DNA of 64,000 nucleotides, taken from positions 3,968,002 through 4,032,001 of the forward strand of contig QCXZ01000138.1 in NCBI GenBank assembly GCA_025024175.1, in the 5' to 3' direction. The position numbers and the translations under genes are program-made. The notes under the pieces were generated by a model, which worked only from the letters and a program-made list of their open reading frames with translations, made no database searches and had not been told where the DNA came from. Source of the stretch: Rhyzopertha dominica. Taxonomy: Eukaryota > Arthropoda > Insecta > Coleoptera > Bostrichidae. Below, piece after piece: positions 59,034 through 64,000 of the stretch; position 1 is the first letter of the stretch, and each line of letters starts with the position of its first letter.

Positions 59034-61149
59034 TAAAGTGAATCTAATGACGCTGAAATAAGTTAAATAGTTGCACAACTGAAGTTTCCAAATTGAAATC
59101 ATGTTACAGTAAAATTTGGAAAGAAAATAACCTAGTTAAGTTCTCAGCTGTAAAAGACTATAACCGTGTGTCTATCTATCGTTAACTTTGGAAATATTGT
59201 CGACGGTCCAAGCTCTGCAAACGTCATATTTTCGACAAAATCTCATTAAAATTTTTAAGGAACCCAAAATGCAATAATGCAGAAAGTGTTTTACCTTTAT
59301 GATAAATCTCATCCACATTATTTGCAGGCTACTAAATGATAAAATATGTCGTGACCCTCGTTAAAGTAACCTTCAATTTATTACGAAAAACTTTGTAGTC
59401 TCAACTGCTATTGATATTGCGACAAAAATTGAAAACAAAATTCTTTTAAAAGAAGGACAAATCCTTAAAAAAAATCTGTAGTTCTACAGAAAAATGAGTA
59501 GGTCTGGCATAGTTGTAACTGCATGTTTTGCACAAGCCAGTAATCACTAGTAAGGAAATAGAACTTTTACTGCACCAGTGCGGCTACATAAATAATTTGA
59601 TGTATATATTATTATCTGAATAACGTCGAAAATTAAAAATAACACCACTTTTTTATCTTTCAGCTTATCAGCTTTGTTAATATGCTTGCCTTAACAGATT
59701 AATTATATGACCTTTCAGTCTAACCAAAATCTTCACGACAAATTATCTTTTTCGTAATTTCTTCAGAAACACCGAGGGGTATTTAAAAATAATACTTATG
59801 TAATTGATGCATTACTAGCAATGTAGAAAGTCATTTTTTAGAATTCAATAAGAACGCATACTATGCACTGAACAAATCCGTCAAAACTACGAGTGTAGAT
59901 TATGTCACAACTGCTAGTTTTGTGCCGAATGTCAGCTTCATAAAACAAACGAATTAGTGTCAAGAATACTGACTGATAACACCTTTTCAAGATAAGGAAC
60001 CTAAATAATACATTTTATTATAATAAACCACACTCGAGTGCTAAAACATGATGCAAAGCATGGACTAAAAATAGAACTAGGAAGATAATTAACCAAACTA
60101 TTTTGCTGAAGGTCGAATTGGATTGGTATTTAATTTAGCTTTTAAAATTTGTTTCGTCGATAATGTGTAACAAAAATTATTTTGGCTTAATACTGGTCAT
60201 TAGTGTCCAAGTACTTGAATTGACCAGTTTGTACATCTAATTAACAACCTACTTAGAAAACCAATTAATTATCACTTCGCTAACAAACTAAGCGACATAC
60301 AACGACCACTGATGTTCGATGCGCTAATTGAAAGTCCTCGTTCACTTATTCTGGACATTCAATTGTGACGAATCTAATTCAGGGCAAATAGTATTTCGTA
60401 ACGGGCACCAGCTTTAGTTGGAAATGTTTAGTCTACTAGTTAATGTGGTCCCGATAAGTGCATTGTGTCAATGAATGAGCAACTCCGGCCAGTGCGCATT
60501 TGCATGTTAATTTCGGTTGACAGGTAGTTGTCAAAATCGTAAACTACCATTAGATAGGATTCAAGGGCCTGGGAAAGGAAAACTGAAAAAATCTTATCTA
60601 ACATAAGTTAACCCCGCATTGCAAAACCCATTATTGGAGACACGCCTACTTGAGCAATTTTACACCGCACTCTTTCAAAATGCCATTCAATAGTTGCGTG
60701 TTGAAAACCAGCGCCGAGGCAACTCTAAAATAGGAATGATTATGTTAGCAGTGCTAGACAATTTAGGTCAATTACTGCGAATAGTCGCCACGTGGTATAG
60801 GTTTTTTTCTCCAGTTGAACAATTGTTATTACTGTAGCAAGGAAACGTACGATTAGTAAACAAATTTGATTGTTACTGTAGATATATCAATAAAAAAGAA
60901 TCGGAATATGTATAGATAAACAATTTCGTTTCTGGAATGTACCGTGTAATCGATAACCTTATCGATTTTAGATTAATCTCAAATCTAACAGAAATCGACT
61001 TTATCTGTTGAATATTCAAACGTGTGAATATTAATACTTCACACGAATATAACTTGCGAGAATATGCCTTACCCAGCGAGTATTCACGTCCTGTAGTTCT
61101 TTTCAAGCTTCTAAATCATGTTATTGGTGCATCGTTCACAACAAGACTA
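59034..61149. other. Gene-poor stretch, no recognisable gene
   Basis: AT-rich sequence with short frames only (for example 60873-61106, minus). No family resemblance, RNA gene or bounded repeat. Confidence 0.45.
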
Positions 61150-61392
61150 CCAATTCAATTCAATTCAATTCAAAGGAAAGGGCCAACAGAATCCCGGCAC
61201 TCCTAAACGACTTCGAACAAAATGTCTTGAGGAAAGATTAAGAAATCATACCCACAGCAACTAGTACACAAGCTAATAGTAGTGCACATGGAACAGGCGG
61301 AGTTTGTAAATTTCTCCGATGGTCAAAAAGGTACCGACAAAATATGGTATATTTCTCCGATGGTCAGACTAGCCCCTAATTAAATATGATAA
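61150..61392. repeat. Short (CAATT)n microsatellite and a nearby duplicated 16-mer
   Basis: Pentanucleotide CAATT units run from about 61152 to 61171. Downstream, ATTTCTCCGATGGTCA occurs twice (about 61310 and 61349). Confidence 0.6.
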
Positions 61393-61536
61393 GTTCCTCC
61401 GCCGGATTATGGAAGGGTTTCCGACCGCCAGGTAAACCGGCACATAATCCACTCCCACCCCCAACCCTTATTGGCAACATAGATTTTTATATTCCAAATT
61501 TGCATTCAGTTGTTGTTACACATACCTGCGTTCAAC

Positions 61537-62985
61537 ATGTCTCTAAAAGAAATACTGAGTGAAAAGGGCAACATTTTGCTTCTTTTCAATAATTTTAAGT
61601 TTTTCAAGAAAGACTGTTTAAAATCAGGTGAACTGAAGTGGTCTCGTGGCTCCAGAAAGTGCAGTGCAAAATTGTACACCCTGGGAGAAGGCAGTGATAG
61701 AATTATAAGTCGTAGTCAGCTTGATCATAATTATGAACCTGATGTTGAAAAGATTCAACGACAAATTATAAGTGTGGCAGCAAAACGGAAAGCTACAGAA
61801 GAAATTTCAACTCGACCTTCCAAGGTATGTATAATAAAAAATAATAATATGCATTAATTTTTATACCTACTAATCGATTAATTTTATTACGTACCTACAT
61901 ATTAATACTTACGTGTGTTAGTTTTAAAAGACATCAGATAGCTTTTCAATAAAAGCTTGAAAAATTGATTTATAATTCGGAAACGATTTATTTTTATTTT
62001 GAGTCCTAACATATGTTATTATTTCAAGGTATTCCACGGCGTCTTGAAGAACCTAAAAGAATCGGAGGAACGGAATTTTCAGTCCATCACTCAGTTGAAT
62101 AAAGGTTGCATTAATATAGTTTAAGTTTCAAAACCGTTGAAAACGAAAACTTTGTTCTGGTAAATGATAGTCAGGAAAACATAATCATTTTTTCGTGCTC
62201 AAAGAATCTCCGCTTTCTGACAAATTGCGAGACTATCTACGTAGACGGAATCTTTTCTTATTGCACAAAATTTTTTGTGCGGTTATTTTCTATTCATGGG
62301 TTCATGAACGGACACTATGTGCCGCTAGTTTATTGTCTAATCAATGATAAAAGGACTGAAACGTACGAAGAATGTTTCAAGTTAATAAAAAGTGAGTGCG
62401 AAAAATTAGAACTGAATTTCCAACCGAAGAATGTAACAGTCGATTTTGAGCTTGCCATTCACAATGCTATTAATCGAACTTGGCGAAAAGTGATTATTGT
62501 TGGATGCAGATTTCATTTATCCTAAGCATGGTGGAGAAAAATTCAAGAATTGGGTCTCTCCGTCGACTATAAATCTAATAGCCCCACAGAAAAAATGGCT
62601 GAAGTACACATTTGGACTTCAACATTTACCTGCAGAAGAAGTTAACGATTGTTTTGTCTCGAAAGTTGTGTAATTAGCTCCTCCGCAATTCAACGATAAA
62701 ATTATAAAATATATAGATTATTTAATGGAAACTTATATTTCACCTAATGCCACATTTCCCCCAGCAATTTGGGCAAGTACTTCTGCGAGTTCTACTCGCA
62801 CGACAAATAACTGCGAATCGTTTCGTGCGCATTTTAATTCAAGTTTTTACACGTGTAAGCCATCCATGTATATATTTATTGAAACGCTTCTAAAATTTCA
62901 AATGGACACTTATCTCAAAATAAATAATGTGGATATTAAAAAAAGACTGCATCTAGTACGTTGCAAAAGTACAATCGTTTAAATT
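61537..62985 (+). pseudogene. Broken FLYWCH zinc-finger / MULE transposase-like gene
   Basis: Exon 1 (61537-61824, 96 codons, donor GTATGT) starts MSLKEILSEKGNILLLFNNF and contains W, C, C and H spaced as in a FLYWCH DNA-binding domain (LKWSRGSRKCSAKL, then LDHNYEP). A likely second exon begins near 62029. From about 62130 a shifted frame gives a MULE transposase core: IYVDGIFSY (first Asp), PLVYCLINDKR, VTVDFELAIHNAI (second Asp) and GCRFHLS. After GCRFHLS an in-frame TAA replaces the Gln expected before AWW. More frameshifts follow, and the C-terminal part continues at 62725-62982 (TTNNCESFRAHFN). Genes of this type are widespread in arthropods as Mutator-like elements. No terminal repeats were identified. 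The gene is dead. Confidence 0.75.
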
Positions 62986-64000
62986 TTCTTCTTGAATTGT
63001 ACAAAAGTGAATCTATAAGTCGCTGTGACTTTGTCAAACAAGTATGTCATAATGTTGCATGTAACACGTTGTAATTTTTATACAGTTCTTATTTAAAATA
63101 TTGTGCTTCGTCATTTATGTTAATAAAAATAATAGACAGTTGTCATGATTTTTTATTTCCTTTAGTGTTAATTCAAAGATATCATTAAAGCAAAGATCTT
63201 CGAAAATTTAGGAATTCAAAATATTCTATGTTCATGGGTGACGTGTATATTGTTATATACCATTATAATACTCTTCCGTTATAGTCAAGCCAAATAAGCC
63301 TTTAAATAAAATTTTTGGAGTAAACACGCCTCATCTCTGTTTAAAAAGGCCCTTTGAACGCTGAGTCTGACGTAGTCTTCTCTTGTTCTTCCTGAATTTG
63401 TTCTGTAATAAGTTCTTCATTTTTAACTGTAAGTACTGAAGTTTGATAGGCTCTCCCTTTAANGCTAGNTTAAAGGAATTTCTATTATGAGGTTNCCAAT
63501 GTAAAGTACTGAATGAATAACTAAGTTAACAACCCATTTTATAANTTTTTAAAAACTACAAATCTAGTGAATGCTGGAGGTGGTATTTTGGGTTGCATCA
63601 AATAAAAATACAGAAATAGACCATAACTGACGCGTCCTGTATAAGTTAGTTTAATGTGTATAACAGAAAATAGTTTTTCGTTTCAACCCTTGACAAAAGG
63701 TGTAAACATTTAAATATAGTGTTTTTCTAAGATGCTGATAAGATCTAGGGAAAAAGTTGTTAACAAAAATTGTAGAATATAAAATATTACATAAATATTG
63801 TTTTTTATTATACAAAAAACTAAATCTTAACTTTATCTTAAAAAACATTTTTTGCACTCTCTTTCAAGAGTTATTACAAAAATAAAATGAAATGAATGAC
63901 ATAAAATTCTCTCGTCACCATGGAAACTACAGCGAACCTTTCTTAATCCTCACAGGTAGTAGTAATTTGCTTATCAAGTGCTAAACAAACCGTCGCGTCC
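62986..64000. other. No recognisable gene; N-containing region
   Basis: AT-rich sequence with N bases at about 63463-63545. A minus-strand stretch near 63340-63460 reads VKNEELITEQIQEEQEKTTSD, coding-like but unassigned. It runs off towards the window edge without a clear exon structure. Confidence 0.35.

Noticed and set aside
1..64000. CRISPR arrays, bacterial operons, ribosome binding sites
   Set aside because: The window is eukaryotic; no regularly spaced repeats of that kind and no prokaryotic gene arrangement were seen.

Overview
The window is animal nuclear DNA, almost certainly insect and probably beetle; the order is an inference. It is AT-rich. It holds intron-containing genes with GT-AG splice sites, a candidate insect chemoreceptor, arthropod-type Tc1/mariner, MULE and hAT-like elements, and large stretches with no recognisable gene. 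Single N bases are scattered through the assembly, two of them inside coding exons.

Three host genes can be supported. (1) A FAM117/GLCCI1-family gene on the minus strand (19022-21226, four exons, 265 codons). (2) A candidate gustatory receptor on the plus strand (22028-24152, four exons, 385 codons), with the three phase-0 introns near the 3' end that are typical of the family. (3) A long minus-strand DOCK3/DOCK4-type Rac exchange factor, the sponge (spg) orthologue (26949-38452). I could place 25 exons that close into one reading frame of 1817 codons. They cover DHR-1, the armadillo-like middle, DHR-2 and a proline-rich tail ending at a stop codon. The first ~190 residues (SH3 end) were not found and should lie further upstream on the minus strand, above 38.45 kb or outside the window.

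The rest is mostly transposon debris and unassigned DNA. Three Tc1/mariner-like elements have unusually long terminal inverted repeats (2274-3711, 41484-43230, 43300-45189); the last two sit side by side and only the last has a near-complete transposase. Other elements are a 448-bp MITE (16167-16614), a 1.5-kb foldback inside the last spg intron that shares sequence with that MITE, a mariner fossil (about 25.5-25.85 kb), a LINE reverse-transcriptase fossil inside the FAM117 gene, an hAT-like element with an 8-bp target duplication (46272-47653), two sites with hAT-like termini (4989, 9294), an inverted pair of tRNA-like sequences (54.2-54.6 kb), and a broken FLYWCH/MULE transposase gene (61.5-63.0 kb).

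Layout: 1-18.9 kb is repeats and intergenic DNA; 19.0-38.5 kb is the gene block (FAM117, receptor, spg); 38.5-48 kb is a transposon cluster plus a CpG-rich segment; 48-64 kb is gene-poor, with foldbacks and the MULE relic. The three host genes have unrelated roles, and nothing suggests they work as a unit. I found no convincing new biological system. The most distinctive features are the long-TIR mariner family, the foldback/MITE relationship and the tRNA-like inverted pair.
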